Assembly (NCBI GenBank): GCA_021298435.1
Contig: JAJTFJ010000014.1
Location: 1-34,930, forward strand
Source: Ilumatobacteraceae bacterium
GTDB lineage: Bacteria; Actinomycetota; Acidimicrobiia; Acidimicrobiales; Ilumatobacteraceae
Length of the DNA: 34,930 nt
Direction: 5' to 3'
The translations under genes were made by a program, and so were the position numbers. Shown in pieces: positions 9,820 to 18,006 of the stretch; within the stretch, counting starts at the first letter, position 1, and each line of letters opens with the position of its first letter. The notes beneath the pieces were generated by a model, which saw only the letters and a list, made by a program, of their open reading frames with translations, ran no database searches and had not been told where the DNA came from.

Positions 9820-10895
9820 GTTCCGGCGCCACACCTTTCATCGGTCGAGCAAATGTTCTCGGGCTTGGCCTCATTGGGGGCTCTCTCGCGCTTGCATTGC
9901 AACGAGCCGGATATGAAGTGGGCGGTACGGACTCTGATGCATCTCGTACGGAGACAGCTGTGCAGAGAAACATCATTCATCATGTCGGTCTCTTCGCTAA
10001 TGCCGAAGTGACTTTTGTGGCGACTCCGGTGAACACTGTTGCTGAACAAGTTGCTCTGGCTCTGGAGCAGACGTCGGGCATCGTCACCGATGTTGGTTCT
10101 GTGAAATCGCATGTCGCTCACGCGATATCGAACCCTCGCTTTGTCGCTGGTCATCCGATGGCTGGGTCTGAATTGGACGGTCTCGATGGAGCAGACGCAG
10201 AAATGTTTGAAGGGGCAGTGTGGGTATTGACCCCCACTTCTTCATCGGCTGATGACTCTTTCTCAATTCTTGCTGGACTAATCACAAAACTGGGCGCTGA
10301 AGTTGTGGCGCTTGACCCGCAGCATCACGATGACTTGGTCGCCATCGTCAGCCATGTTCCACACCTCACCGCGGCAACCCTCATGAGGCTTGTCGATAAC
10401 CGATCGGAAGAACATCTCGCTCTTCTTCGTTTGGCTGCAGGTGGATTCAGAGACATGACAAGAATTGCCTCTGGTCGCCCTGGCATTTGGCTTGATATCT
10501 GCGAGCAAAATCGTGATGCAATTGTTCGCGGACTTGATTCGTTGATCAGTGGTTTGTCGGAAATGCGAGACATCGTGTCAAAGGGAGATCGCGATGCTCT
10601 GTTCTCATCATTAGAACAAGCCCGTCGTGCCCGAATGAACCTCCCCATTGGTGCGGGTGCAGTCGAAGATCTCGTCGAAGTTCGAATCCCGATTCCTGAT
10701 CGTCCTGGCGGGGCTGCTGACGTATTCACGTTGTCGGGTGAACTGGCCGTGAACATTTATGACTTTGAGGTCGTGCATAGCGTCGAGGGTGATCGTGGTG
10801 TGATGGTGACTGTGATTCGAGCAGAACATGCAGACATTTTCCGCGGGGGCTTATTGGCACGCGGTTTCCGTCCTGCAGTGCAACCACTGACATGA
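9816..10895 (+). CDS. tyrA: Prephenate dehydrogenase
   Basis: This enzyme catalyses the NAD(P)-dependent oxidative decarboxylation of prephenate to 4-hydroxyphenylpyruvate in tyrosine synthesis. Arogenate as an alternative substrate cannot be excluded. The 359-residue protein has an N-terminal Rossmann fold with LGLGLIGGSLA at about 14-24, the conserved SVKSH and AGHPMAGSE blocks (about 90-120), a helical dimerisation domain, and a C-terminal ACT-like domain from about 285 (IPIPDRPGG start). The ACT domain suggests feedback control by an aromatic amino acid. The GTG start overlaps the rluB stop as GTGA, and the stop overlaps the aroA ATG as ATGA, so translation is coupled through rluB-tyrA-aroA. 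Confidence 0.93.
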   Translation: MSSGATPFIGRANVLGLGLIGGSLALALQRAGYEVGGTDSDASRTETAVQRNIIHHVGLFANAEVTFVATPVNTVAEQVALALEQTSGIVTDVGSVKSHVAHAISNPRFVAGHPMAGSELDGLDGADAEMFEGAVWVLTPTSSSADDSFSILAGLITKLGAEVVALDPQHHDDLVAIVSHVPHLTAATLMRLVDNRSEEHLALLRLAAGGFRDMTRIASGRPGIWLDICEQNRDAIVRGLDSLISGLSEMRDIVSKGDRDALFSSLEQARRARMNLPIGAGAVEDLVEVRIPIPDRPGGAADVFTLSGELAVNIYDFEVVHSVEGDRGVMVTVIRAEHADIFRGGLLARGFRPAVQPLT

Positions 10896-12172
10896 GCAGC
10901 ATCTCCCTTCTGCCGCCTGAAGGTGTTCTGAATGCATCAATCACCGTGCCTGGTTCGAAAAGCATTGCTAATCGTGCGTTGATATGTGCGCTCTTGGCAG
11001 ATGGAGATTCTCAACTGCTGGGCCTGCCAGATGGTGATGACACCGCGGTGATCATTGAGGTGCTTGACCAGATGAAGCGTGTGACAGCAGTTGATGGTGA
11101 AGTAACAATCTCTGGTTCGCGAGATGTGAACCTGCCGGGAATCATTGATGCGAAATTGGCTGGTACCTCTTCCCGATTTCTCACGGCAGTCGCAGCACTA
11201 GGTTCCTCTACATCTGTGATTGATGGTGGTGCGCCGTTGCGCTCTCGACCAATGGCTGATCTCCACGATGCTCTCGCTGCTCTGGGTGCAGAGGTTTTGC
11301 CCTTAGGGGTCCCGGGACACTTGCCTGTTTCTATTGAATCCGGGGGAGTGCGCGGTGGACGATTGTCTATACGTGGTGATATCTCCAGTCAGTTCATTTC
11401 TGCCTTGATGTTGATTGGACCCATGTTCGATGATGGTCTCATCATTGATGTTGTCGGTGAACTTGTGTCTCGTTCCTACGTTCTCATGACCGCAGCGGTA
11501 ATGAAGGACTTTGGCGCCACAGTAATTGTGAAAGAAGCTGAGATATCAGTCGCTCCTGGCGGATATCTACCGTGCAAATTTGTTGTTGAGCCGGATTACT
11601 CATCGGCTGCGTTTCCGTTGGCAGCAGTCGCTGTTCGAGAAGGCTCTGTTCAAGTTCCTGGTCTTTCCGCAACATCTCTCCAAGGTGACGCAAAAGTTAC
11701 GAAGCTTCTCAATGCCATGGGCTGTTCGGTGCGTACAGTCGCTGGATCAGTTGAGGTGTCTCGTGGCAATGCGCAATTGCACGGGATAGATGTCAATATG
11801 GCTGACTGCTCAGATCTTGTTCCCGCCATGGCTGTTGCGATGCTGTTTGCAGATTCACCGAGTCGCATTACCGGAGTCGGTTTCATTCGTCAGAAGGAGA
11901 GCGATCGATTAGGCGATCTTGCTGATGAATTGCGGAAGGTGGGATCTGAGATTGTCGTAGAGGAAGACGGCCTGTTGATTCATCCGCTTCAGCAGGGAAG
12001 ACCTGCTCTGCTTGAAACGCATCACGATCATCGATTGGCTATGGCCTTTAGTCTTCTCTCACTTGCAATCCCGGGTGTCACGCTTTCTGAGCCGGGGGTG
12101 GTTTCCAAGAGTTGGCCGAGCTTCTTCGCCGATATGGAGCCAATCCTCGGTGCCTTGAGCCCGCAGCACTAA
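10892..12172 (+). CDS. aroA: 3-phosphoshikimate 1-carboxyvinyltransferase (EPSP synthase)
   Basis: AroA transfers the enolpyruvyl group of PEP to shikimate-3-phosphate, the penultimate step to chorismate. The 426-residue protein shows the N-terminal PGSKSIANRAL substrate loop (about 20-30), a GTSSRFL motif that replaces the GNAGTxxR seen in enteric enzymes and fits the actinobacterial form, a SSQFISALML segment, and the C-terminal RQKESDRL and HHDHRLAMA blocks. All expected active-site regions are present. It is the last gene of the scpA-aroA run. In many actinobacteria cmk follows, but here the next gene is a HAD hydrolase of the envelope block. Confidence 0.96.
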   Translation: MSSISLLPPEGVLNASITVPGSKSIANRALICALLADGDSQLLGLPDGDDTAVIIEVLDQMKRVTAVDGEVTISGSRDVNLPGIIDAKLAGTSSRFLTAVAALGSSTSVIDGGAPLRSRPMADLHDALAALGAEVLPLGVPGHLPVSIESGGVRGGRLSIRGDISSQFISALMLIGPMFDDGLIIDVVGELVSRSYVLMTAAVMKDFGATVIVKEAEISVAPGGYLPCKFVVEPDYSSAAFPLAAVAVREGSVQVPGLSATSLQGDAKVTKLLNAMGCSVRTVAGSVEVSRGNAQLHGIDVNMADCSDLVPAMAVAMLFADSPSRITGVGFIRQKESDRLGDLADELRKVGSEIVVEEDGLLIHPLQQGRPALLETHHDHRLAMAFSLLSLAIPGVTLSEPGVVSKSWPSFFADMEPILGALSPQH

Positions 12173-12183
12173 CCTCATTTTCT

Positions 12184-12807
12184 ATGGAAGTGACAGTTGC
12201 TGCATTCGACGTGGATAACACGTTGACGGTCCGAGACTGTGTTGTTCCCTTCATGCGGAAAGTTGCTGGGTCAACTTCGCTTGCTGTGTCAGTCATGCGA
12301 CAGCCAAGGCGTGTCCTTCGTTTGTTGTTGGCGAGAGACCGTGATGGGTTGAAGGCACTGTTTGTCGCCGCGACATTTACAGGTAAGTCAGTGGATGAAG
12401 TGGCAGATATTGCTGCGTTCTTTGCTTCGGAAATTGCAGAGAATTGGATGCGGGAAGATGTTGCCGAGCGGCTTCGCTGGCATCAAGAGCAAGGGCACGT
12501 TGTCGTTCTTGTTTCTGCCTCACTGCAGCCGTACCTAGATGTCCTTGGTGATTTGCTCGAAGTTGATGCAGTTCTGTGCACCCGACTGCAATCAGTCGAT
12601 GGCGTGTACACAGGGGAGTTGCTCGGTCAGAACTGTCGTGGCGAAGAGAAAGTGTCGCGTCTGCATGATTGGTGCGGTACTGCAAATATTCTCGTTGACG
12701 CGGTGAAGTATGCCTACGGCGATTCCTCTGGCGACCACCAAATGTTGTTGTCAGTTGATAACGGAATCCTTGTGAAATCGATTGAAGTGAGCAGAGTGCC
12801 AGCATGA
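12184..12807 (+). CDS. HAD-IB family phosphatase
   Basis: This is a phosphoserine-phosphatase-like haloacid dehalogenase hydrolase of 207 residues. The DxDxT nucleophile motif is at 9-13 (Asp9, Asp11), motif II lies in the LVSAS stretch, and the metal motif GDSSGD is near the C-terminus. The ATG at 12184 was chosen over an upstream in-frame start inside aroA because it places the nucleophile at the usual distance from the N-terminus. The stop overlaps the next ATG. Tight coupling to the UbiA-like decaprenyl-phosphate phosphoribosyltransferase suggests, as inference only, that it removes the 5-phosphate from decaprenylphosphoryl-5-phosphoribose, a step assigned in mycobacteria to a PAP2-type protein. 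Another small phosphomonoester is also possible. Confidence 0.85.
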   Translation: MEVTVAAFDVDNTLTVRDCVVPFMRKVAGSTSLAVSVMRQPRRVLRLLLARDRDGLKALFVAATFTGKSVDEVADIAAFFASEIAENWMREDVAERLRWHQEQGHVVVLVSASLQPYLDVLGDLLEVDAVLCTRLQSVDGVYTGELLGQNCRGEEKVSRLHDWCGTANILVDAVKYAYGDSSGDHQMLLSVDNGILVKSIEVSRVPA

Positions 12808-13673
12808 TGAAAGCCATCTTGAAAGAGGCTCGTCCTAATCAATGGACAAAGAACGTTCTTGTCTTTGCTGCACCGGGCGCCTTGGGAGTTCTCAACGAAT
12901 GGGAACCACTGTGGAAGTCGCTCGTCATGTTTGTGGCATTTTGTCTCGTCTCTAGTGGAACCTACTACTGGAACGATATTCAAGACGTCGAACAGGATCG
13001 TCTGCATCCAAAAAAGAAGTTCCGCCCCATTGCGAGTGGCACTATTCCTCTCCCGATTGCAAAGGTCATTGGAACACTGCTCTTGCTTGGTGGTCCTGCC
13101 TTGGCTGCTTCTATTCGTCTTGAGGCCGGTGGCGTTGTTGCTCTATATGCAGTGCTCACCATTGCGTACAGCACACGATTGAAGCATGTTGCTCTCTTGG
13201 ATTTGGCAATTGTGGCTGCTGGGTTTGTTTTGAGAGCGATGGCAGGTGCGGCTGGAACTGAAACTCCAATGTCCAATTGGTTTGTGTTGTGCACGACATT
13301 TGGGTCGTTCTTCATTGTTGCGGGTAAGCGGTTCGCAGAATTGGTGGAGATGGGCGATCAAGCCGCTTCGACTCGTGCATCATTGAAGTCCTACACCGTG
13401 TCCTATCTTCGACAAGTTCTTGTTGTCTCTTGTACCGCCACTGTTGTTACGTACTGCATGTGGGCATTCGAGAACTCAACAAATTCAGGTGAAGCATTTC
13501 CTTTTCATAGCCTTTCGATCATTCCGATGGTTCTTGCTTTGCTTCGTTATCTCATGGTTCTTGAAAATGGCGGTGGTGGAGCGCCTGAAGAAGTATTCAT
13601 GCGTGACCGTTCTCTGCAGATGTATGGCCTCGTATGGGTTGTCATTTACGGGCTTGCCGTCTATATCGCCTGA
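12804..13673 (+). CDS. Decaprenyl-phosphate phosphoribosyltransferase (UbiA family)
   Basis: This integral membrane prenyltransferase is predicted to move 5-phosphoribose from PRPP to decaprenyl phosphate, the first committed step toward the arabinose donor decaprenylphosphoryl-arabinose. The 289-residue protein begins with a RPNQWTKN motif seen in this subfamily, carries the Asp-rich metal motif NDIQDVEQD at 57-65, followed by HPKKKFRPIASG, and has about eight or nine hydrophobic helices. The second Asp region, near 130-145, is weaker. The family is related to mycobacterial Rv3806c. The ATG overlaps the HAD gene stop, and dprE1 and dprE2 follow, which supports this role over a quinone prenyltransferase. 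Confidence 0.9.
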   Translation: MMKAILKEARPNQWTKNVLVFAAPGALGVLNEWEPLWKSLVMFVAFCLVSSGTYYWNDIQDVEQDRLHPKKKFRPIASGTIPLPIAKVIGTLLLLGGPALAASIRLEAGGVVALYAVLTIAYSTRLKHVALLDLAIVAAGFVLRAMAGAAGTETPMSNWFVLCTTFGSFFIVAGKRFAELVEMGDQAASTRASLKSYTVSYLRQVLVVSCTATVVTYCMWAFENSTNSGEAFPFHSLSIIPMVLALLRYLMVLENGGGGAPEEVFMRDRSLQMYGLVWVVIYGLAVYIA

Positions 13674-13710
13674 TCGGCAGATGCACCTGTCTCGGGTGCT
13701 GAACACGGTC

Positions 13711-13716
13711 TAGAAT
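13711..13716 (+). promoter_or_regulatory. Candidate -10 box for leaderless dprE1 mRNA
   Basis: TAGAAT followed by 6 bases and the ATG of dprE1. It lies in the 49-base gap after the phosphoribosyltransferase gene, so dprE1-dprE2 may have their own transcript. No Shine-Dalgarno is visible before this ATG. Confidence 0.55.
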
Positions 13717-13722
13717 TGCATA

Positions 13723-15102
13723 ATGACGATGCAGCGCCTATCCGGTTGGGGTCGCACAGCTTGGACTGTGGCAGATGTGATCGCCACGACTGACGAGAAC
13801 CAGATTCGTTCAATGTTGTCTTCTGTCGGTGACCGGGGAGTGATAGCTCGAGGTCTTGGCCGTTCGTACGGTGCTGCTGCTCAGAATGCTGGTGGGACCG
13901 TCCTTGAGATGACGAGCGAGCATGACCCTCTCGGTGTCGATGCAGTTCTTGATCCGATCTCGGGAATTCTTGATGTCGCAGCGAGTGTGAGCCTTGACTC
14001 AATTCTTCGTATGTGTGTTCCGCGCGGCTGGTTTGTTCCCGTCACCCCAGGAACGCGTTTTGTCACTGTGGGCGGTGCGATTGCCTCTGATGTTCACGGC
14101 AAGAACCATCACATAGATGGCAGCTTTGGTGTGCATGTGCGTTCCATGATGGTGATGTTGTCGTCGGGTGAGATCGTCGAGCTTTCTCCTGAGTCGCAGC
14201 CAGCATGGTTCTGGGCAACTGTCGGTGGAATGGGACTCACGGGCATCGTGCTTCGTGCTTCGCTTCAAATGCTTCGGATTGAAAGCTCAAAAGTGCGGGT
14301 GGAAACCGAGCGCCTTGGGAACTTTGACGCTGTCTGTGAAGCAATGTCGGGTGATGGTGAAGATGATTCCTATCGCTACTCCGTGTGTTGGGTTGATCTT
14401 CTCGCCACTGGATCATCAATGGGTCGTGGAGTCCTGACACGAGGAGATCATGCCACCGCCGCAGAAGCCGAGGGTGATGATCCTTTGGCGTATGACCCTC
14501 GACTAAAGGTGTCGGCTCCTGGTTGGGTTCCTAACGGACTATTGAACAAGTTCTCCATCAAGGCCTTCAACGAGGCGTGGTATCGAAAAGCTCCATCGCA
14601 ACGACACATTGGAATCGAATCAATCCCTGCTTTCTTTCATCCCCTTGACGGTGTGAACAAATGGAACCGTTTGTACGGAACCCAAGGTTTCATTCAGTAC
14701 CAATTCATTGTTCCGCTCGACCGCACCGACGTGTTGCGAAAAGTTATCGAGACTTTCTCTGCAGCTGGAGTTGCGTCTTTCCTCGCAGTCCTCAAGCGGA
14801 TGGGGCCACAAAACCTGGCGCCCATGTCATTTCCTACTGAGGGCTGGACGCTGACCCTAGATATGGCAGCAGGGATCAAGGGGCTCGCTGAGTTGCTGGC
14901 CTCTGTCGATGCAATGGTTCTCGATGCTGGCGGTCGTCATTACTTGGCGAAAGACTCACATGTTTCGCCAAGTGCAGTTCGTCGTGGGTATCCACGGCTC
15001 GATGATTGGATGACCACTCAAGAAGCAATGGACCCTCGCGGTGTATGGCGCAGTGATCTATCTCGTCGTCTCGGTTTAGTTGATCCAAGGAGAAACCCAT
15101 GA
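13723..15102 (+). CDS. dprE1: Decaprenylphosphoryl-beta-D-ribose oxidase DprE1
   Basis: This FAD enzyme oxidises decaprenylphosphoryl-ribose to the 2'-keto intermediate. With DprE2 it epimerises the ribose to arabinose for arabinan synthesis. The 459-residue length matches the mycobacterial enzyme. The FAD-binding PCMH domain contains GLGRSYGAAAQ (about 44-54) and PGTRFVTVGGA followed by HGKNHH. The catalytic-region Lys in the AKDS motif near residue 405 is kept. The residue matching Cys387 of M. tuberculosis DprE1, in the WNICVD motif, is Thr378 here. The ATG overlaps a probable leaderless start. The stop overlaps the dprE2 ATG. Confidence 0.93.
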   Translation: MTMQRLSGWGRTAWTVADVIATTDENQIRSMLSSVGDRGVIARGLGRSYGAAAQNAGGTVLEMTSEHDPLGVDAVLDPISGILDVAASVSLDSILRMCVPRGWFVPVTPGTRFVTVGGAIASDVHGKNHHIDGSFGVHVRSMMVMLSSGEIVELSPESQPAWFWATVGGMGLTGIVLRASLQMLRIESSKVRVETERLGNFDAVCEAMSGDGEDDSYRYSVCWVDLLATGSSMGRGVLTRGDHATAAEAEGDDPLAYDPRLKVSAPGWVPNGLLNKFSIKAFNEAWYRKAPSQRHIGIESIPAFFHPLDGVNKWNRLYGTQGFIQYQFIVPLDRTDVLRKVIETFSAAGVASFLAVLKRMGPQNLAPMSFPTEGWTLTLDMAAGIKGLAELLASVDAMVLDAGGRHYLAKDSHVSPSAVRRGYPRLDDWMTTQEAMDPRGVWRSDLSRRLGLVDPRRNP

Positions 15103-15863
15103 AGAATGGTGTCGGAGTAGCCCAGAATATTGTTTTGTTCGGAGGAACGAGCGAGATTGGTCAATCAATTTTGCGCCGGATCGTGAAGCCGGGCGTCTCG
15201 CGTCTTGTCTTGGTGAGCCGTGACATCGACGCTGCCAGTCGTGTGAGTCAAGACCTTGTCGATCGCCATCCCGAACTCGATGTTCATCATGTTCGCTACG
15301 AGGCCAGCGATGCGGCATCTATGGAGCATGTTGTCGCAGAAGTAGCAGACTCAATTGGTGACATCGACATTGCCGTCGTTGCTCAGGGTTTACTGAACGA
15401 AAATGTCGACTATTACGCCTCTCCATCTGCACTCATCGATGTTGTCAATGTGAACATGACGGGGGAGATGGTGCTGTTGTACGCGTTGGCTTCTCGTATG
15501 CGTACCCAGGGGTACGGCAAGATCGTTGTGTTGTCTTCTGTCGCGGGCGAACGTGTTCGGCGCGGTAATCCGGTGTACGGAGCCACGAAGGCTGGCGTCG
15601 ACGGGTTTGCGCTTGCACTTGATCATGAACTTGCTGGCTCAGGTGCATCCGTTCTCGTTGTGCGACCTGGTTTCGTCACAACCAAGATGACAACCGGAAT
15701 GAAGAAGGCCCCATTCTCGACTAACCCTGAAGTGGTTGCTCAGATTGTCGAAAAGGGAATTTCTTCAGACAAGAAAATTGTGTGGGCTCCTGCGCCACTG
15801 CATTGGATGTTCCTCATTTTGAAGAACCTTCCCATTGCCATCTGGCGTCGCTTGCCAATCTGA
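15099..15863 (+). CDS. dprE2: Decaprenylphosphoryl-2-keto-ribose reductase DprE2
   Basis: This is a short-chain dehydrogenase that reduces the keto intermediate made by DprE1 to decaprenylphosphoryl-arabinose with NAD(P)H. The 254-residue protein has the SDR nucleotide loop GGTSEIGQS (about 12-20), a catalytic Ser in the VLSSVAG strand and the Tyr/Lys pair in YGATKAG. A hydrophobic C-terminus near 235-250 could touch the membrane. An AAGGAG ribosome site sits at 15087-15092, inside the end of dprE1, and the ATG overlaps the dprE1 stop. The pairing with dprE1 makes the specific assignment much stronger than the SDR fold alone would. Confidence 0.92.
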   Translation: MKNGVGVAQNIVLFGGTSEIGQSILRRIVKPGVSRLVLVSRDIDAASRVSQDLVDRHPELDVHHVRYEASDAASMEHVVAEVADSIGDIDIAVVAQGLLNENVDYYASPSALIDVVNVNMTGEMVLLYALASRMRTQGYGKIVVLSSVAGERVRRGNPVYGATKAGVDGFALALDHELAGSGASVLVVRPGFVTTKMTTGMKKAPFSTNPEVVAQIVEKGISSDKKIVWAPAPLHWMFLILKNLPIAIWRRLPI

Positions 15864-15866
15864 TCG

Positions 15867-17063
15867 CTACGGAATTGCGGCGCGCACGCCGTACATGCCC
15901 ATCACCGTGACAAGTCCGGTGGCGAACAGAATCAATACCAGTGGCCACCATTTGTCTTCGTCGTCTCGTAGTTGGCGCGCCACTGGGAAGATAAGTGGGA
16001 ACGCGGTGTAGAGGAACCGCGGTCGAGCTGTCACCGTTGCGGGCAGCAGCATCAGAACAAGGATGCCAACAATGAACGCGATGTACATCGCCGGTATTCG
16101 GTATCTCTTGAGGCACCACAAAGCCAGGATCATGGCGGTCATTGATGCTGCCGTCAGAACTGTTGTTGGTGAACTCGTTGGATTCAGAAAAAAATCAAAG
16201 GTTCGGGAGACCGCAGTAGCTCCGAAACTTGTTCCTTCTTTCCACGCTTCTGTCTGGACACGAAACCAAGCGAAATTCTCGTCGGTGTGGTGTGCGAGAA
16301 ACAGCATGAAACTTATGAATCCGAGTGGAGCAAGGATTGGTGCAACCAGAGACTTCCAGTCTCTGTCATCTTTGATGGCGAGCAGAGCCGCGACGCCGCA
16401 CGCAAGAACTAATGCCAATCCGTTGGGCCGACTAGCAGTACCTATCGCAGCAAGGACGCCAGCCCACACCCAAGCCTTCTTGTGCAGTGCCATAAAGCAG
16501 AGGCAGGAAACGCACAGAAGAAGGGCTTCGGAATAGGCCATGCTGAGAACAAAACTGCCGGGGAAGAGAGCAGCGATGATCATCGCCTTCTCGGCGGTCT
16601 TCGTGTCGAAGAGGTCTCGTGCGATTCTGCCGACGAGGTAGATGAAGAGACCACCAAGGAGCAGGTTGACCAAGAGAGCAACGGTGACGGGACCGCCAGG
16701 AATGATGTTGTCGAGGTAGTGGACGAGACGCGGATACATCGGGAAGAACGCAGCACGTGCATCAGACACGAAGTAGGTCACATTGGGCATGATGTGGTGC
16801 GGATAGCCGTCTCGGACGACGTCGAGGTACCAATGTCCATCCCAGCTATCAAAAACTTGTACCAACGCCGAAAGGCCGCCTTTGGGCTCTTCCTCATTGA
16901 CACGGGCCGTGACTGCTTCTGCCGCTACTGCAATAGAGGCACCCATAACAACAACAATGCGAGACAGGATGTACGCAATGGCACCACGTCGCAGGGCTCG
17001 ACCCCAAGGGTCATCTGAAGGCGGGAGGGATGGGATGCGGAGGGCTTTTAAAAGAGTCTTCAT
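15867..17063 (-). CDS. GT-C membrane glycosyltransferase, PIG-V-like
   Basis: This is a polytopic membrane protein of 398 residues with about ten hydrophobic helices. It resembles polyprenol-sugar-dependent GT-C transferases. The first extracytoplasmic loop holds DSWDGHWYL (72-80) and the following FFPMYP motif, typical of the GPI mannosyltransferase II (PIG-V) like family in bacteria. It probably adds a mannose or related sugar from a lipid-linked donor to an envelope glycan outside the membrane. It converges on dprE2 with three bases between the genes. The context suggests envelope glycan assembly, but neither the sugar nor the acceptor can be read from the sequence. An arabinosyl role is possible given the neighbours, but no arabinofuranosyltransferase signature was recognised. 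Confidence 0.78.
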   Translation of the reverse strand: MKTLLKALRIPSLPPSDDPWGRALRRGAIAYILSRIVVVMGASIAVAAEAVTARVNEEEPKGGLSALVQVFDSWDGHWYLDVVRDGYPHHIMPNVTYFVSDARAAFFPMYPRLVHYLDNIIPGGPVTVALLVNLLLGGLFIYLVGRIARDLFDTKTAEKAMIIAALFPGSFVLSMAYSEALLLCVSCLCFMALHKKAWVWAGVLAAIGTASRPNGLALVLACGVAALLAIKDDRDWKSLVAPILAPLGFISFMLFLAHHTDENFAWFRVQTEAWKEGTSFGATAVSRTFDFFLNPTSSPTTVLTAASMTAMILALWCLKRYRIPAMYIAFIVGILVLMLLPATVTARPRFLYTAFPLIFPVARQLRDDEDKWWPLVLILFATGLVTVMGMYGVRAAIP

Positions 17064-17102
17064 AAGTACCGTGCGGCTCCCAACAGATTACGCCCCCTGA
17101 TA

Positions 17103-17116
17103 AGCCCGTACGGGCT
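17103..17116. promoter_or_regulatory. Perfect 14-bp palindrome in divergent promoter gap
   Basis: The sequence AGCCCGTACGGGCT is its own reverse complement with no mismatch. It lies in the 70-base gap between the divergent glycosyltransferase and crotonase genes, 18 bases before the crotonase start. That placement suits a repressor operator. No adjacent regulator gene is present. Confidence 0.4.
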
Positions 17117-17133
17117 CTGTGGCACGATGAAGC

Positions 17134-17934
17134 ATGGCTGATGTTGATATCTCTTATCCGCGGGACGCGATCGCCCAGATCACGCTGAATCGTCCTGACA
17201 AACTCAATGCAATGACCTCTGAAATGGTCGAACTACTGCACGAGTCTTTGAATTCTGTGGGCCGGGACAGGGAAGTACGAGTGGTGATCCTGACGGGTGC
17301 TGGACGTGGCTTCTGTGCTGGTCTCGACCTGGGAGGGTACGGAGAGGCCCCTGGGTACGAATGGAAGGGCTCGGTGGAACGTGGTTTCGCTATTCAAAAA
17401 CACATTGCGTCGCTCATCCCGCGACTGCGTTCCTTGCCCCAGCCGGTCATCGCAGCGGTGAACGGTCCGGCAGCAGGTGGGGGTTTTGCGCTCGTTCTCG
17501 GTTCTGACATCCGGATTGCCGCAACTACTGCTCGATTCAATGCTGCATTCATTCGGATTGGTCTCTCAGCATGCGATATCGGTACTAGCTGGCTTCTGCC
17601 ACGACTTATCGGTGCCGCACGAGCACAAGAGCTGATGCTGACTGGTCGACTCTTTGATGCCGAAGAAGCACTTCGCATAGGACTGCTCGTCGATGTGGTG
17701 CCTAATGAAGTGCTTCTCGATGCCGCCTTGGCTAAAGCTGAGGAGATCAGACTCAACACTCCTCTTGGGGTGGCGCTCACAAAAGAAGGTATGTGGTCTG
17801 CACTCGAGATTCCTGGATTACAGGCCGCAATCGATCTTGAGAACCGACAGCAAATTATGGCCAGTTTTTCTGACGATGCACGTGAAATGCGTCGGGCGAA
17901 ATCGGAAGGTCGACCTCCTCATTTTGAGGGGTGA
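17134..17934 (+). CDS. Enoyl-CoA hydratase/isomerase (crotonase) family protein
   Basis: A 266-residue crotonase-fold protein acting on an acyl-CoA. The oxyanion-hole motifs are clear: GRGFCAGLDL (about 57-66) and NGPAAGGGFAL (about 110-120). The two Glu residues that serve as acid and base in classical enoyl-CoA hydratase are not in their usual places. The first falls on Ala in GGGFAL and the second on a hydrophobic residue in FIRIG. An Asp in SACDIGTSWLLPRLIG lines up with the catalytic Asp of dienoyl-CoA isomerases. The family is common in actinobacteria and its reaction is uncertain. It stands alone between the glycosyltransferase and phosphoribosyltransferase genes. Confidence 0.88.
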   Translation: MADVDISYPRDAIAQITLNRPDKLNAMTSEMVELLHESLNSVGRDREVRVVILTGAGRGFCAGLDLGGYGEAPGYEWKGSVERGFAIQKHIASLIPRLRSLPQPVIAAVNGPAAGGGFALVLGSDIRIAATTARFNAAFIRIGLSACDIGTSWLLPRLIGAARAQELMLTGRLFDAEEALRIGLLVDVVPNEVLLDAALAKAEEIRLNTPLGVALTKEGMWSALEIPGLQAAIDLENRQQIMASFSDDAREMRRAKSEGRPPHFEG

Positions 17935-17994
17935 TTGTTGTCTTGATATTTCGTTCAATTTCTCGCGGAATCGGAATTGAGCCACGGTGGCGAC

Positions 17995-18000
17995 TAGTTT
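17995..18000 (+). promoter_or_regulatory. Candidate -10 box for leaderless phosphoribosyltransferase mRNA
   Basis: TAGTTT followed by 6 bases and the GTG start at 18007, in the 72-base gap after the crotonase gene. No Shine-Dalgarno precedes the GTG. Confidence 0.5.
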
Positions 18001-18006
18001 GAACTC

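Noticed and set aside
16482-17018. 178-residue plus-strand frame opposite the glycosyltransferase
   Set aside because: The charged, low-complexity product is the complement of a hydrophobic membrane gene. The minus-strand frame has the PIG-V-like motifs.
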